Assembly: GCA_900545725.1 (NCBI GenBank) | Contig: URAI01000029.1 | Span: 1-24,126 of the forward strand | From: an uncultured Eubacterium sp. | GTDB lineage: Bacteria; Bacillota; Clostridia; Lachnospirales; Lachnospiraceae | Direction: 5' to 3' | DNA length: 24,126 nt | Shown: piece after piece, positions 22,873 to 24,126 of the stretch | How the letters are laid out: the number at the start of each line of letters is the position of its first letter | Position numbering within the stretch: position 1 is the stretch's first letter | Made by a program: the position numbers and the translations under genes | Notes under the pieces: generated by a model | Database searches by the model: none | What the model was told of the DNA's origin: nothing | Seen by the model: the letters and a program-made list of their open reading frames with translations, nothing else

Positions 22873-23196
22873 ATACATATATCAGGAGGCTTCATTCATG
22901 GCGAGTGGAGTCTCTTTTATTTTGCATTGTATAATGGAAAAAGTTTTGGTTGAACAGAGGTTGGAATGATGATAAGATTTAGTTGGGACAATAGTGAACG
23001 CATGCGTTCACATTTTATAACTAAGAAGTAATGGATTGGGCGTGGATTGGGACAACGAAAGCACAGATGAGACGGTTATTCGTCCCAACTAAAATAAAAG
23101 CAGGATGAATGCAGAGGGTATTTTTGAATTCACAGATAAAGAAAAAGTGCGGAGTTGAGGTTGGAAAAATACTTTTTTACAAAGGAGAAAAATTAA
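22836..23196. other. 361-base gap with inverted repeats, no convincing gene
   Basis: Beyond the tandem hairpins, an AGGAGG (22884-22889) precedes ATG 22899, but no long frame follows. GAGGTTGGAA occurs at 22957-22966 and again at about 23155-23164, outside the inverted-repeat structure at 22978-23093. AAAGGAG at 23181-23187 serves the LOG gene. Confidence 0.45.
22978..23093. repeat. 116-base inverted-repeat structure with a central-left palindrome
   Basis: The ends are perfect inverted repeats of 12 bases: TTTAGTTGGGAC (22978-22989) and GTCCCAACTAAA (23082-23093). Inside, GTGAACGCATGCGTTCAC (22994-23011) is a perfect 18-base palindrome, and TTGGGACAA-like sequence recurs near 23046. No reading frame fits. 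It could be a miniature mobile element, a structured RNA or a protein-binding site. Confidence 0.55.
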
Positions 23197-23742
23197 ATGA
23201 ATATTACAGTATATCTTGGTGCAAATGAAGGTAACAATCCGTCGTTAAAAAGGGCAGTCAAAGAACTGGGAACCTGGATCGGACAAAGTGGCAACGCACT
23301 TATTTACGGAGGCTCTAAAAGTGGTTTGATGGGAGCATTAGCCGATAGTGTATTGAATGCAGGCGGCAATGTTACGGGTGTTGAGCCACAATTTTTTATT
23401 GAAAATGAATTTCAGCACGAAGGAATTACAAAACTGATCGCAACTAAGGATATGTCGGAACGAAAAAACAAAATGATTGAACTTGGCAATGCATTTATTG
23501 CATTTCCTGGAGGAACAGGTACTTTGGAAGAAATAACTGAGATTATGTCAAAAGTATCACTGAAGCAGTTAAATGCACCGTGCATTGTATATAATCTTAA
23601 TGGTTACTATGATAGCTTAAAAGCAATGCTTAAACATATGATTGACATGGGATTGTCATCAGAGGAAAGACAAAAAGGAATATATTTTGCAGAAAGCCTG
23701 GAGCAAATAACAGACATTTTATGCTCTTTGAAAGAGGATTAG
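23197..23742 (+). CDS. LOG-family nucleotide 5'-monophosphate nucleosidase (TIGR00730 type)
   Basis: 181 residues, Rossmann-like. Signature residues of the Lonely Guy family are present: LIYGGSKSGLMGALAD (35-50), MSERK (86-90) and PGGTGTLEE (104-112), which together bind the phosphate and ribose and provide the catalytic glutamate. The enzyme splits purine nucleoside monophosphates (in plants, cytokinin ribotides) into base and ribose phosphate. In bacteria the physiological role is often unclear. AAAGGAG is well placed before the ATG. It stands alone, facing the convergent nitroreductase. Confidence 0.93.
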   Translation: MNITVYLGANEGNNPSLKRAVKELGTWIGQSGNALIYGGSKSGLMGALADSVLNAGGNVTGVEPQFFIENEFQHEGITKLIATKDMSERKNKMIELGNAFIAFPGGTGTLEEITEIMSKVSLKQLNAPCIVYNLNGYYDSLKAMLKHMIDMGLSSEERQKGIYFAESLEQITDILCSLKED

Positions 23743-23802
23743 CAGAAACCAGATTCAAATGTTGGGATAGGAATAAAAGCAACAGCAACGGATTCTTTAA
23801 GT

Positions 23803-23833
23803 CCCTTCCGATCTAAATCATAGAAAGGAAGGG
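23803..23833. terminator. Possible terminator between the convergent LOG and nitroreductase genes
   Basis: CCCTTCC (23803-23809) pairs with GGAAGGG (23827-23833) across a 17-base loop. It lies between two convergent genes, where a bidirectional terminator is expected. T runs are short, so the call is weak. Confidence 0.35.
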
Positions 23834-23849
23834 GGAAGTGCATATGTAC

Positions 23850-24126
23850 TTATCGGTACTCAACAATATCAGTGAATGGCTTCCGTGGTCTTTTAGCTGG
23901 AGCTTCATTTGCAAATCCAACAGCAACAATTCCGGTTAACTGGTTGTCTGTTTTGATAAAATCTACAAGTTCCTTATACGCAAAACACGTATTTGCAATC
24001 CATAATGTACCTAATCCATGTTCTGTTGCTGTCAATATCATGTTTTCAATAGCAGCGCCTAGGGATAGTGAATCGCAAATTTCCACGATGCGTTTTTCAT
24101 TTTCAATACCTTCAAATGGAGTTTTC
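23850..24126 (-). CDS. Nitroreductase-family protein, C-terminal part (cut by window end)
   Basis: The minus-strand frame is open through the window edge, so the start is outside. The visible 92 residues end in VEYR before TAA. They include SLGAAIENMILTATEHGLGT followed by LWIANTCFAYKELVDF and LTGIVAVGFANEAPAKRPRK, the C-terminal half of FMN-dependent nitroreductases: the family helix that packs on the flavin, and the GxxxxxPxxRPRKP ending. Such enzymes reduce nitro-compounds or quinones using NAD(P)H. The missing N-terminus would hold the main flavin-binding arginines, so activity cannot be judged. Confidence 0.88.
   Translation of the reverse strand, partial: KTPFEGIENEKRIVEICDSLSLGAAIENMILTATEHGLGTLWIANTCFAYKELVDFIKTDNQLTGIVAVGFANEAPAKRPRKPFTDIVEYR

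Overview
The window reads as chromosome of a low-GC Firmicute. The AT-rich codons, strong AGGAGG-type ribosome sites, RlmD with an extra C-terminal tail, MutS2, CheX and the XRE-TPR regulator together suggest a Lachnospiraceae-type Clostridium relative (inference from gene content; no species is claimed).

Positions 1-17524 look like ordinary core genome. The order is: the 3' part of a tRNA-Gly(UCC); a GGDEF protein overlapping nth and then a DnaQ-like exonuclease (one + strand transcription unit); a lone minus-strand membrane-anchored helical protein; a 35-residue membrane miniprotein followed by an AIR-synthase (HypE-like) protein, an Lrp/AsnC regulator and a class I aminotransferase; CheX; trmL; a minus-strand block of mutS2 followed by an OmpR-type regulator and its sensor kinase; and a + strand block of a degenerate HtrA/PDZ membrane protein, a YhaM-like nuclease and rlmD. 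Several gaps hold repeats rather than plain spacer: an inverted-repeat element at 3434-3563, related fragments at 3588-3628, 7135-7289 and 15651-15680, and a tandem array at 10577-10722.

From the 3' end of rlmD (17525) to the window end the character changes to accessory DNA. It holds a RelE/HigB-like toxin with an XRE antitoxin behind a near-consensus promoter; an AT-rich three-gene cassette (GHKL-type ATPase, STAS-like DUF4325 protein, membrane-anchored helical protein); a serine recombinase with a structured upstream region; an XRE-TPR regulator whose natural start is one base out of frame at an A6 tract; a small hypothetical gene; a 116-base inverted-repeat structure; a LOG-family nucleosidase; and a nitroreductase cut by the window edge.

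The most interesting unit is the cassette at 18422-20354. It pairs an ATP-binding kinase-fold protein with a STAS-like partner, as in SpoIIAB/SpoIIAA partner switching, but adds a membrane subunit and has no sigma factor. Its neighbours are a toxin-antitoxin pair and a recombinase. I read it as a candidate membrane-linked signalling or defence system; its function is not known from the sequence.
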